This document shows, in pieces, positions 27,023 to 35,134 of a stretch of 64,000 bases of DNA. The stretch's first letter is position 1. Each line of letters starts with the position of its first letter. A program made the translations under genes and the position numbers. Below the pieces are notes generated by a model that worked only from the letters and a program-made list of their open reading frames with translations, searched no databases and had not been told where the DNA came from. Source of the stretch: Comamonadaceae bacterium ALPHA2B (GTDB taxonomy: Bacteria > Pseudomonadota > Gammaproteobacteria > Burkholderiales > Burkholderiaceae_C); contig SCOE01000004.1 in the NCBI GenBank assembly GCA_005503065.1, positions 186,001 through 250,000 on the forward strand, given 5' to 3'.

Positions 27023-27988
27023 ATGCAACGCAGACACCTGATGCTGGCCGCCGCGGCCGGCGCCCTCACTGCCGCCGGCGCCCATGCCCAGGCCTGGCCC
27101 GCGCGACCGATCCGCCTGGTCGTGCCCTTCCCGGCGGGAGGCGCCACCGACCTGTTCGCGCGCACGCTGTCGCAGAAGATGGGCGAGAAGCTCGGCACCA
27201 CTGTCGTGGTCGACAACAAGCCGGGCGCCGGCGGCGCCATCGGCTCCGACCTCGCCGCCAAGGCCGCGCCCGACGGCTACACGCTGCTGCTGGCCACCAC
27301 CAGCACGCACTCGGTCGGTCCGTCGATCAACCCCCGGCTGCCCTACGACACGGTGCGCGACTTCACGCCCATCGGCCATGTGGGCGATGCGCCGAGCATC
27401 ATGCTGGTGCCCGTCGACTCTCCGGCGAAAACCGTGCGCGAGTGGATCGAGTACGCGAAGAAGAACCCCGGCAAGCTCAACTACGCCTCCAGCGGCAACG
27501 GCACCATCGTGCAGCTGACGGCCGAGCTCTTCAAGGCGATGGCCGGCGTGTTCGTCACGCACATTCCGTACAAGGGCACGGCGCTGGCCATGCCCGACCT
27601 CATGAGCGGCAAGGTCGACGTGCTCTTCGACTCGCTGCCCACCGGCCTGCCCTTCGTGCGCGATGGACGGCTGCGCGCGCTGGCCGTCACTTCGCCCAAG
27701 CGCAGCCCGCTCGCGCCCGACCTGCCGCCGGTGGCCGACACGCTGCCGGGCTTCGAATCGACGACCTGGTTCGGCCTGTATGGGCCCAAGGGCCTGCCGC
27801 CGGAGCTGGTCACGCGCGTGAACGCCGCGGCCAACCAGGCCGTGACCGACCCCGAGGTGCGCGAGAAGCTGGCCAAGCTGGGCATCGAGCCCGCCACCGG
27901 CACGCCCGCGCAGTTCGCGCAGCTGGTGGCGCAGGACGCCGCCAAATGGAAGAAGATCATCGTCGAGCGCAAGATCACCGGCGATTGA
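27023..27988 (+). CDS. TctC/Bug-family periplasmic binding protein
   Basis: The 321-residue protein has a signal peptide (MQRRHLMLAAAAGALTAAGA, cut near AHAQ) and the Bug-type opening 'WPARPIRLVVPFPAGGATDLFAR'. The conserved 'VDNKPGAGGAIGSDLAAKA' and 'PDGYTLLLA' follow. It should deliver a carboxylate or amino acid to a TctAB permease; tctBA lie just upstream but behind a terminator. The downstream gene is a gamma-glutamyltransferase-like enzyme, so a glutamyl or amino-acid ligand is possible, since some Bug proteins bind glutamate. That is inference. It has its own predicted regulator site at 26899. Confidence 0.93.
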   Translation: MQRRHLMLAAAAGALTAAGAHAQAWPARPIRLVVPFPAGGATDLFARTLSQKMGEKLGTTVVVDNKPGAGGAIGSDLAAKAAPDGYTLLLATTSTHSVGPSINPRLPYDTVRDFTPIGHVGDAPSIMLVPVDSPAKTVREWIEYAKKNPGKLNYASSGNGTIVQLTAELFKAMAGVFVTHIPYKGTALAMPDLMSGKVDVLFDSLPTGLPFVRDGRLRALAVTSPKRSPLAPDLPPVADTLPGFESTTWFGLYGPKGLPPELVTRVNAAANQAVTDPEVREKLAKLGIEPATGTPAQFAQLVAQDAAKWKKIIVERKITGD

Positions 27989-28031
27989 GCGTCGCCCGCG
28001 CCTGCCCACATCCCGTCCCGCCCCCTTCGCC

Positions 28032-29660
28032 ATGAAGCATTTCGACTACGCCAACCCCTACCTTTCCACCCGCATCCCGGTGTTCGCCCGCAACGTGGTC
28101 TCGACCTCGCACCCGCTGGCGGCGCAGGCCGGTCTGCGCATGCTGCAGCAGGGCGGCAACGCGGTGGACGCCGCCATCGCCGCCGCGGCCGCGATGACGC
28201 TGGTCGAGCCGGTGAGCAACGGCCTGGGCTCGGACGCGTTCTGCATCCTGTGGGACGGCCAGCAGCTGCACGGCCTCAACAGCTCGGGCAGCGCGCCCGC
28301 GGGCTGGACGCCGGAGTATTTCCGCAAGAAGTACGGGGCCGACGCCGCCACGCCGCCGATGCGCGGCATCGATTCGGTCACGGTGCCCGGCGCGGTGGGC
28401 GCGTGGGCCGCGCTGTCCGAGCGCTTCGGCAAGCTGCCCTTCGCCGACCTGATGGCGCCGGCCATCGAGATCGCCGAGCGCGGCTACCTCGTGCCGCCGG
28501 TGGTGCAGCAGAAGTGGGACGCGGCCACGCCGATCCTGAAGGACCAGCCGGGCTTCGCCGACGCCTTCCTGCCCTGGGGCCGCTCGCCGAAGGTGGGCGA
28601 GCTGTTCAAGTTCCCGGCGGCAGCGCGCGCGCTGAAGTCCATCGCGGGCAGCAAGGGCGAATCCTTCTATCGCGGCGAGATCGCGGCGGCGCTCGAGGCG
28701 TTCTCCGCCGCGAACGGCGGCAGCCTCAGGGCCAGCGATCTCGCGGGCTGGAAGCCCGAATGGGTCACGCCGGTGGAGCGCGAATACCGCGGCTACACGC
28801 TGCACGAGATCCCGCCCAACGGCCAGGGCATCGCGGCGCTGATCGCGCTGGGCATCCTCTCGCACTTCGACATCGCCGCGCTGCCGGTTGATTCGGTGCA
28901 GTCGCAGCACCTGCAGATCGAGGCCATGAAGCTGGCCTTCGCCGACGTGTACCGCTACGTGGCCGAGCGCGGCGCGATGGAGGTGACGACGGAGCAGATG
29001 CTGGACGACGCGTACCTCGCCTCGCGCGCGAAGCTCATCGACCCGAAGCGTGCGCAGGACTTCCAGGCCGGCAACCCGGTCAAGGGCGGCACCATCTACC
29101 TCACGGCGGCCGACGAGAACGGCATGATGGTCAGCTTCATCCAGAGCAACTACATGGGCTTCGGCTCCGGCTGCGTGGAGCCGACCTTCGGCATCAGCCT
29201 GCAGAACCGCGGCCACGGCTTCAGCCTGAAGGACGGCAGCCCCAACCAGGTGGCGCCGGGCAAGCGGCCCTTCCACACCATCATCCCGGGTTTCCTCACC
29301 AAGAGGGGTCAGCCGATCATGAGCTTCGGCGTGATGGGCGGCAACATGCAGCCGCAGGGACACCTGCAGACCCTGGTGCGCATGCTCGACTATGGCCAGA
29401 ACCCGCAGGCGGCCTGCGACGCGCCGCGCTGGCGCTTCAACGTCGGGCGCGCGATCAACGTCGAGGGGGCGATGAACCCGGCCACCGTGCAGGGCCTCAA
29501 GGAGCTGGGCCACGAGGTCGAGGTCATCAACGACTCCTACCAGGACTTCGGCGCCGGCCAGTTCATCTGGCGCGTGGGCGAGGAGAAGGGCAAGCCCTCC
29601 GAGGAGGGCTACGTCATCGCCAGCGACCCGCGGCGCGACGGGCTGGCGGCCGGGTACTGA
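28032..29660 (+). CDS. Gamma-glutamyltransferase-family Ntn hydrolase
   Basis: The 542-residue protein belongs to the GGT family, in which a precursor cuts itself to expose a catalytic threonine. The start 'STSHPLAAQAGLRMLQQGGNAVDAAIAAAAAM' and the motif 'GGTIYLTAADENGMMVSF' are present; the nucleophile is most likely Thr354. It lacks a signal peptide, unlike E. coli GGT, so it is probably cytosolic. Family members act on glutathione, gamma-glutamyl amides, or acylated beta-lactams, so the substrate is open. It follows the binding protein by 43 bp and is probably its operon partner. Confidence 0.9.
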   Translation: MKHFDYANPYLSTRIPVFARNVVSTSHPLAAQAGLRMLQQGGNAVDAAIAAAAAMTLVEPVSNGLGSDAFCILWDGQQLHGLNSSGSAPAGWTPEYFRKKYGADAATPPMRGIDSVTVPGAVGAWAALSERFGKLPFADLMAPAIEIAERGYLVPPVVQQKWDAATPILKDQPGFADAFLPWGRSPKVGELFKFPAAARALKSIAGSKGESFYRGEIAAALEAFSAANGGSLRASDLAGWKPEWVTPVEREYRGYTLHEIPPNGQGIAALIALGILSHFDIAALPVDSVQSQHLQIEAMKLAFADVYRYVAERGAMEVTTEQMLDDAYLASRAKLIDPKRAQDFQAGNPVKGGTIYLTAADENGMMVSFIQSNYMGFGSGCVEPTFGISLQNRGHGFSLKDGSPNQVAPGKRPFHTIIPGFLTKRGQPIMSFGVMGGNMQPQGHLQTLVRMLDYGQNPQAACDAPRWRFNVGRAINVEGAMNPATVQGLKELGHEVEVINDSYQDFGAGQFIWRVGEEKGKPSEEGYVIASDPRRDGLAAGY

Positions 29661-29760
29661 TCCACGGCGGGGCCGGCCCGCGCCACCGGCGCGCGGGGGC
29701 ATCGCCGGATGCGTCGGCGGGCGCGCGCCATGCGTGCGAACATCCAGGGCTGACTTTCAG

Positions 29761-29818
29761 AATAAAAAGTGCCCGCAACGCCCGTCCTGCCTGCGCAAGC
29801 AGCTACGAAATCCATAGC
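29761..29818 (-). repeat. Dispersed palindrome repeat, copy D (start of a gene)
   Basis: On the minus strand the core is GCTATGGATTTCGTAGC (29802-29818), then TGCTTGCGCAGGCAGGACGG and GCGTTGCGGGC. It overlaps the first 17 codons of the DMT transporter gene. The tail matches copy L at 63092 best. Confidence 0.75.
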
Positions 29819-30692
29819 GCCCGGCCTGGCGCTGGCCTCCTTCGGCGCCATCGCCTTCAGCGGCAAGGCCATCATCGTCAAGCTGGCCTACCGCTACGGC
29901 GTCGACGCCGTGACGCTGATCATGCTGCGCATGCTCTTCGCGCTGCCGCTGTTCGCCGTCATGGCCTGGTGGTCGGGCCGCGGCAAGCCGCCGCTCACGA
30001 AGCGCGACTGGCTGGGCGTGCTGGGGCTGGGCGTCACCGGCTACTACCTCGCGAGCTTCCTCGACTTCGCCGGCCTGGCCTACATCACGGCCAGCCTCGA
30101 GCGGCTGATCCTGTACCTCAACCCCACGCTGGTCCTGCTCTTCGGCTGGCTGGTGTACGGGCGTCGCATCCGCGGCGGGCAACTGCTGGGCATGGCGATC
30201 AGCTATGCGGGCGTGATGCTGGTCTTCGGCCACGAACTGCAGATCGGCCAGAGCCGCGCGGCGGCGTGGGGCACGCTGCTGGTCTTCCTGAGCGCCGTGA
30301 GCTATGCCATCTACCTCGTGTGGAGCGGCGAGTTCGTCAAGCGCCTGGGTTCGTTGCGGCTGGTGGGCCTGGCGACCAGCGTGGCCTGCCTGCTGTGCAT
30401 CGGCCAGTACCTGGTGCTGCGCCCGGTGGGCGCGGTGTTCGAGCTTGCGCCGCAGGTCATCTGGCTGTCGGTGCTCAATGCCACGCTGTGCACCGCCGTG
30501 CCGGTGCTCGCGGTGATGATGGCCATCGAGCGCATCGGCGCCGCCGTGGCCGCGCAGACCGGCATGATCGGCCCGATGTCGACCATCCTCATGGGCGTGG
30601 TGATCCTGGGCGAGCCCTTCACCGCCTGGATCGCGGCCGGCACGGCGCTGGTGATCGCCGGCATCTTCGTCTTCACCCGCGCAGGCCGTTGA
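29769..30692 (+). CDS. DMT-superfamily (EamA) transporter
   Basis: The 307-residue protein has ten membrane segments in two EamA halves. The start is GTG 29769, since a stop codon in frame lies at 29763. The first 17 residues (PATPVLPAQAATKSIAP) are encoded by the inverted palindrome repeat copy D, so the N-terminus is repeat-derived and probably dispensable; a later start would give a normal family protein. Likely a small-molecule exporter of amino acids or metabolites; the substrate is not readable. It is followed 39 bp later by an SDR. Confidence 0.85.
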   Translation: MPATPVLPAQAATKSIAPGLALASFGAIAFSGKAIIVKLAYRYGVDAVTLIMLRMLFALPLFAVMAWWSGRGKPPLTKRDWLGVLGLGVTGYYLASFLDFAGLAYITASLERLILYLNPTLVLLFGWLVYGRRIRGGQLLGMAISYAGVMLVFGHELQIGQSRAAAWGTLLVFLSAVSYAIYLVWSGEFVKRLGSLRLVGLATSVACLLCIGQYLVLRPVGAVFELAPQVIWLSVLNATLCTAVPVLAVMMAIERIGAAVAAQTGMIGPMSTILMGVVILGEPFTAWIAAGTALVIAGIFVFTRAGR

Positions 30693-30731
30693 GCGCGCCG
30701 CGCGTTCCCATCACCGACAAGGAGAACACAC

Positions 30732-31535
30732 ATGGATCTGGGCATTGCAGGAAAGACCGCGCTGGTGTGCGGCGCGAGCAAGGGCCTCGGCTACGGCTGC
30801 GCGCTGGCGCTGGTGCAGGAAGGCGTGAACGTCGTGATCGTGGCGCGGGGCGCCGAGGCGCTGGAGGCGGCTGCTACCAAATTGATAGCTGCTCGTGCAG
30901 GTGGCACGGGGGCTGCAGGCCCATTCGTCAAGCATGTGGCGGCCGACATCACGACGCCCGAGGGCCGCGCCGCCGTGTTCGCGGTGCAGGCCGACTACGA
31001 CATCGTCGTGACCAACGCCGGCGGCCCGCCGCCCGGTGATTTCCGCAGCTGGGACCGCGAGGCGTGGATCAAGGCCGTGGACGCCAACATGCTCACGCCC
31101 ATCGAGCTGATCAAGGCCACGGTCGACCGCATGGCGGCGCGCGGCTTCGGCCGCATCGTGAACATCACGTCCAGCGCGGTGAAGGCGCCGATCGACATCC
31201 TGGGCCTGTCCAACGGCGCGCGCAGCGGGCTCACCGGCTTCGTGGCCGGCGTGGCGCGCAGCGGCCTGGCGGCGCAGGGCGTGACGATCAACAACCTGCT
31301 GCCCGGCGCCTTCGACACCGACCGCCTGCGCAACACCGCGGCCGGCGCCGCCCAGAAGACGGGCCAGACCATCGAGGCCATCCAGGAGTCGCGCAAGAAG
31401 ACCATCCCCGCGCGCCGCTTCGGCACGCCCGAGGAGTTTGGCGCCATCTGCGCCTTCCTGTGCAGCCGGCAGGCCGGCTACCTCACCGGCCAGAACGTGC
31501 TGGCGGACGGCGGGGCGTACCCCGGCACCTACTGA
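30732..31535 (+). CDS. SDR-family oxidoreductase
   Basis: The 267-residue protein has the SDR N-terminus 'GKTALVCGASKGLGYGCALAL', 'TNAGG' in place of NNAG, and the C-terminal 'YLTGQNVLADGGAYPGTY'. Ser is in 'NITSSAVKAPIDILGLSNGARSGL'. At the YxxxK place this reads 'LGLSNGARSGL', so the usual Tyr and Lys are not clear, as in some 3-oxoacyl-ACP reductase-like SDRs of Burkholderiales. A copy of the dispersed palindrome (30873) inserts about 'ATKLIAARAGGTGAAGP' into the loop near residues 48-65. Role unknown. Confidence 0.8.
   Translation: MDLGIAGKTALVCGASKGLGYGCALALVQEGVNVVIVARGAEALEAAATKLIAARAGGTGAAGPFVKHVAADITTPEGRAAVFAVQADYDIVVTNAGGPPPGDFRSWDREAWIKAVDANMLTPIELIKATVDRMAARGFGRIVNITSSAVKAPIDILGLSNGARSGLTGFVAGVARSGLAAQGVTINNLLPGAFDTDRLRNTAAGAAQKTGQTIEAIQESRKKTIPARRFGTPEEFGAICAFLCSRQAGYLTGQNVLADGGAYPGTY
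30873..30926 (+). repeat. Dispersed palindrome repeat, copy E (inside a gene)
   Basis: Core GCTACCAAATTGATAGC (30873-30889), then TGCTCGTGCAGG and GGGGCTGCAGGCCC. It lies in frame in the SDR gene and encodes ATKLIAARA. Confidence 0.8.
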
Positions 31536-31568
31536 GCGACCGCGACCGTGGCGACGGACCGCCGCGGA

Positions 31569-32492
31569 TCACTTCGGCCGGGACGACAGCACGATCCCGG
31601 CCACGATCAGCGCGAAGGCCAGGGCATGGTAGGCCTGCGGCGCCTCGCCCAGGAACAGCGCCGAAAGCGTCGCCGCGAAGAGGGGCGTGAGGTTGACGAA
31701 GAAGCCCGCCGCGTTCGGCCCCGCACGCTGCACGCCCGCCGCCCAGCATCGGAAGGCGAGCACCGCCGGCCCGATGGCGATGAATGCCAACGCGGCGGCC
31801 ACGCGCCAGTCCAGCGTGAAGAAGCCGTCGCCCACGGCCCATTCGCCGACCGAGAACAGTGCCGACCACAGCAGGCCGAACGCGACCTGCGCCATCAGGA
31901 AGGCCGCCCAGTCGCTCCGCACGCCCGCCGGCTCGCGGGTGCGCGTGAGCAGCCAGCTGTACACCGACCAGGCGATGGTCGCCAGCAGCATGTAGAGGTC
32001 GCCGCGCACCAGGCGCAGCGCGAGCAGCTGGTGCCAGTCGCCGCGGCTCAGGACCAGTGCCACGCCGGCCATCGACAGCACGGCGCCCGCCAGCTCGTGC
32101 CGCGTGATGCGGTGGCCGAAGAACAGGGCGCCGGTGGCCATCATCCACAGCGGCATGCTGGAGCCGACCAGCGTCACGTTGATCGGCGTCGAGGTCTGCA
32201 GCGCCAGGTACTGCAGGGCGTTGTAGCAGCCCACCCCCAGCAGGCCCAGCACCGCGTAGCGGCGCCAGTGCGGCCACAGCGCGCTGGCGGGCCGCAGCAC
32301 GGCGGCGGCCAGGGGCAGCAGGAGCAGCAGGGCCAGCGCCCAGCGCACCGCGTTGAGCGTGAGCGGCGACACCAGCTCGCGCAGCATGCGTCCGATCACG
32401 GCATTGCTGGCCCACAGCAGCGGCGGCACGGTCAGGAGGAAGGCGGTCCCGGCACCGAGGCCGGTGCGGGCGGGTGTTGTCTTCGTTGTCAT
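31569..32492 (-). CDS. DMT-superfamily (EamA) transporter
   Basis: A second EamA protein of 307 residues with ten membrane segments. The two halves are visible: 'PLLWASNAVIGRMLRELVSPLTLNAVRW' and, after about residue 150, 'LLATIAWSVYSWLLTR', with 'ALAFALIVAGIVLSSRPK' at the end. It probably exports a metabolite. It is transcribed opposite to the SDR gene, and the starts of this gene and of the quinone oxidoreductase gene are 104 bp apart in divergent orientation. It is distinct from the DMT protein at 29769. Confidence 0.88.
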   Translation of the reverse strand: MTTKTTPARTGLGAGTAFLLTVPPLLWASNAVIGRMLRELVSPLTLNAVRWALALLLLLPLAAAVLRPASALWPHWRRYAVLGLLGVGCYNALQYLALQTSTPINVTLVGSSMPLWMMATGALFFGHRITRHELAGAVLSMAGVALVLSRGDWHQLLALRLVRGDLYMLLATIAWSVYSWLLTRTREPAGVRSDWAAFLMAQVAFGLLWSALFSVGEWAVGDGFFTLDWRVAAALAFIAIGPAVLAFRCWAAGVQRAGPNAAGFFVNLTPLFAATLSALFLGEAPQAYHALAFALIVAGIVLSSRPK

Positions 32493-32596
32493 GGTGGGCA
32501 GAGGGCGCCACTGTAGCCACCGGTCCCCCGGCCTGCACCGGCGAGGCCATTCGTGGCACGATGCGGCCCCATTCCTCCACGACCTGGATTGCCACC

Positions 32597-33589
32597 ATGA
32601 GCCTGAGCCTCGCCGTCCGCATCGACCGCCAAGGCGGCCCCGAAGAGTTGAAGATCGTCGAGGTGGCGGTGGGCGAGCCCGGCCCGGGCGAGATCCGCAT
32701 CCGCCACAAGGCGGTGGGCCTGAACTTCATCGACGTCTACCAGCGCAACGGCCTGTACCCCTTCCCCATGCCGCTGCAGCTGGGCATGGAGGCGGCCGGC
32801 GTGGTCGAGGCGGTCGGCGAGGGCGTCACGCACCTGAAGGTGGGTGACCGGGCGGCCTATGCCAGCCAGCCGCCGGGCGCCTACTGCGAACTGCGCGTGA
32901 TGCCGGCCAAGTGCGTGTGCCGGCTGCCCGACGCGATCTCCTTCGAAACCGGTGCCGCCATGATGCTCAAGGGCCTCACGGCGCAATACCTGCTCAAGAA
33001 GACGCTGCCCGTGGAGGGGCTCGTGCCCGGCGACTTCATCCTCTTCCATGCGGCGGCTGGCGGCGTGGGCCTGATCGCCTGCCAGTGGGCGAAGGCGCTT
33101 GGGCTGCAGCTCATCGGCACCGCGGGCTCGGATGCCAAGTGCAGGATGGCGCTGGACCATGGCGCCGCGCATGCCATCAACTACGGCACCGAGGACTTCG
33201 CCGCGCGCGTCAAGGAGATCACCGGCGGCGCCGGCGTGAAGGTGGTCTACGACTCCGTGGGCAAGGACACCTTCGAAGGCTCTCTGGCCTGCCTGCGCCC
33301 CTTCGGGCTGCTCGCGAGCTTCGGCAACGGCTCGGGGCCGGTGCCGCCGGTCAACATCGGCACGCTGGGTGCCAAGGGCTCGCTGTACATCACGCGGCCC
33401 ACGCTCTTCACGCACATCGCCACGCGGGAGAGCACCCAGGCCATGGCCGACGACCTGTTCGCCGTGGTCGAGAGCGGGCAGGTGAAGATCCCGATCGATC
33501 AGCGCTACGCGCTCAAGGACGTCCAGCAGGCGCACCGCGACCTGGAGGCTCGGAAGACGACCGGCTGCACCGTGCTCACGCTGGACTGA
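32597..33589 (+). CDS. Quinone oxidoreductase-like MDR protein
   Basis: The 330-residue protein from ATG 32597 is a zinc-free medium-chain reductase of the quinone oxidoreductase (Qor) type. 'VGLNFIDVYQRNGLYPFPMPLQLGMEAAGVVE' and the NADPH-binding 'LFHAAAGGVGLIACQWAKALGLQLIGTAGSDAK' are characteristic. It would reduce quinones or enones with NADPH and act in redox stress. The longer frame upstream to 32474 is not used. No operon partner is certain; a receiver-domain gene follows 154 bp later. Confidence 0.9.
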   Translation: MSLSLAVRIDRQGGPEELKIVEVAVGEPGPGEIRIRHKAVGLNFIDVYQRNGLYPFPMPLQLGMEAAGVVEAVGEGVTHLKVGDRAAYASQPPGAYCELRVMPAKCVCRLPDAISFETGAAMMLKGLTAQYLLKKTLPVEGLVPGDFILFHAAAGGVGLIACQWAKALGLQLIGTAGSDAKCRMALDHGAAHAINYGTEDFAARVKEITGGAGVKVVYDSVGKDTFEGSLACLRPFGLLASFGNGSGPVPPVNIGTLGAKGSLYITRPTLFTHIATRESTQAMADDLFAVVESGQVKIPIDQRYALKDVQQAHRDLEARKTTGCTVLTLD

Positions 33590-33743
33590 ACGCTTTTGCG
33601 CTGACGGACGGTTCCTACCCGTCCTGTGCGCGTGCGCCCGCGTGGTGCGCGCGCACCATCGCCGAAGCTACAGGTTCCTTTTCGGCGCGCATTGCACGGC
33701 ATCGGTGCGGCCCGCCGTTCCGACTCATCTGGAAGCAGCGCGC

Positions 33744-34136
33744 ATGGCCGTCGTCAGGGCATTCATCGTCGATGACAACCCCACCCTTCGGGCGAATCTC
33801 GCCGGCACCTTGCGCGCGATGGCGCGCGTGGAACCGGTGGGCGAGGCCGATTCCGAGGCCGGCGGCAGCGCCTGGCTGCGCGAGCATGCCGGCCAGTGGG
33901 ATCTGGCCATCGTCGACCTCTTCATTGGCGCCGGCAGCGGCCTGCGCGTGCTCGAGGCCTGCCGCGTCCGCGAGCCTGGCCAGCGGGTGGTGGTGTTGAG
34001 CAACCACACGACGCACCAGGTGCGCGTGCGCTGTCGCCAACTGGGCGCCGATGCGGTGTTCGACAAGGCCACCGAGCTCGACGACCTGATCGACTTCTGC
34101 CTGCGCAGCCGCGAGGCGCGTCAGCAGGCTCACTGA
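33744..34136 (+). CDS. Stand-alone response-regulator receiver domain
   Basis: This 130-residue protein is a CheY-like receiver with nothing attached. The acidic pair is Asp10-Asp11, the phospho-acceptor Asp58 (in LAIVDLFIG), Ser86 at the T/S position and Lys108 (FDKATE), so it should be phosphorylatable. ATG 33744 is the start; upstream reading is unrelated. No sensor kinase lies in the window. Its 3' end overlaps the stop of the convergent LysR gene by 7 bp. Confidence 0.88.
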   Translation: MAVVRAFIVDDNPTLRANLAGTLRAMARVEPVGEADSEAGGSAWLREHAGQWDLAIVDLFIGAGSGLRVLEACRVREPGQRVVVLSNHTTHQVRVRCRQLGADAVFDKATELDDLIDFCLRSREARQQAH

Positions 34137-35047
34137 GCGCGATCGGCGCGCCCCGTCGCCCGGCTGGCCGCCGTCTCGCGGATCAGTTGCCACACCCGCT
34201 GGGCCAGCGGCGAGGGCGCGCGGTTGCGCCGGTGCACGAGCACGATGTCGCGCTGCACCACCGGTGTCAGTGGGCGGACCGCCAGCCGGCCCGGGCCATC
34301 GGGCGGCACCGCCAGTGCGGGCATCACGCTGATGCCGATGCCCGCCTCGACCATGCGGAACACCGTGGTGGGGTGGCCGAGCTCCTGCACCACCTCGCAG
34401 CGCGCACCGTGCCGGTCCAGCGCCGTGTCGATGAGCCGCCGGCTGCCCGACGCGTGGTCGAGCAGCACCAGCGGCTGGCCGCTCAGCGCCGACCAGCGCA
34501 CGGCGCGCGGCTTCATCAGCGCATGCTGGCGGGGCGCCACGAGCACGAAGGGGTCGTGCATGATCGATTCGGAATGCAGGTCGTCGGAGGCCGAGGGCTC
34601 GATGACGACGCCGAAGTCCACCTCGCCCGCGCGCACGCTGCTCAGCACGTCCTGCTGGATGCGGTCGAGCAGCACCAGCTGGATGTCGGGCTCCTGCCGC
34701 GCGCAGGCTGCGATGCAGTCGGGCATCAGGTTGGCCGACAAGGTGGGGCTGCTGGCCACCCGCACCTTGCCGCGCCGCGCATGGGCCATCCCGCCCACGT
34801 CCTGCAGGGTCTGGTCTAGCTCGTCGAGCAGGCGGTCCAGCCGCGCGGCCAGCGACTGGCCGGCCTCGGTCAGCGCCACCTCGCGCGTGGTGCGGTCCAG
34901 CAGCTTGAGGCCGAGCTGCGACTCCAGCTCGTGGATCGAGCGGCTGACGGCCGGCTGCGTGAGCCCGATGCCGTCGCCGGCGCGGCTGAAGTTGCGCTCC
35001 AGCGCGACGGCGCGGAAGACCCGGAGCTGGCGCAGGGTGACGTTCAT
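34130..35047 (-). CDS. LysR-family transcriptional regulator
   Basis: The 305-residue protein from ATG 35047 has the LysR helix-turn-helix (residues 1-60, 'LRQLRVFRAVALERNFSRAG', 'LTQPAVSRSIHELE', 'DRTTREVALTEAG') and a normal effector domain. Upstream in-frame Met codons to 35110 are not needed. It diverges from an SBF-like transporter gene over 87 bp. That gap contains the LysR-type site 35074-35101, which recurs before tctC. This suggests it controls its neighbour, itself and the tctC unit. Confidence 0.92.
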   Translation of the reverse strand: MNVTLRQLRVFRAVALERNFSRAGDGIGLTQPAVSRSIHELESQLGLKLLDRTTREVALTEAGQSLAARLDRLLDELDQTLQDVGGMAHARRGKVRVASSPTLSANLMPDCIAACARQEPDIQLVLLDRIQQDVLSSVRAGEVDFGVVIEPSASDDLHSESIMHDPFVLVAPRQHALMKPRAVRWSALSGQPLVLLDHASGSRRLIDTALDRHGARCEVVQELGHPTTVFRMVEAGIGISVMPALAVPPDGPGRLAVRPLTPVVQRDIVLVHRRNRAPSPLAQRVWQLIRETAASRATGRADRAQ

Positions 35048-35073
35048 CGATGGACGGCTTTCATGCAGCCGGA

Positions 35074-35101
35074 TCATAAAACGATGAGATAAATCCATTT
35101 C
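35074..35101. promoter_or_regulatory. LysR-type site in the LysR/SBF divergent gap, shared with 26899
   Basis: TCAT-N6-ATGAGATAAATCCATTTC with a T-N11-A box (T35077, A35089). It lies 27-54 bp upstream of the LysR start and 34 bp upstream of the SBF-like start. The twin element is at 26899-26926, before tctC. Confidence 0.65.
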
Positions 35102-35134
35102 ACTTTTCAATGTCCCGGGCGCCCAATCGGGGCC

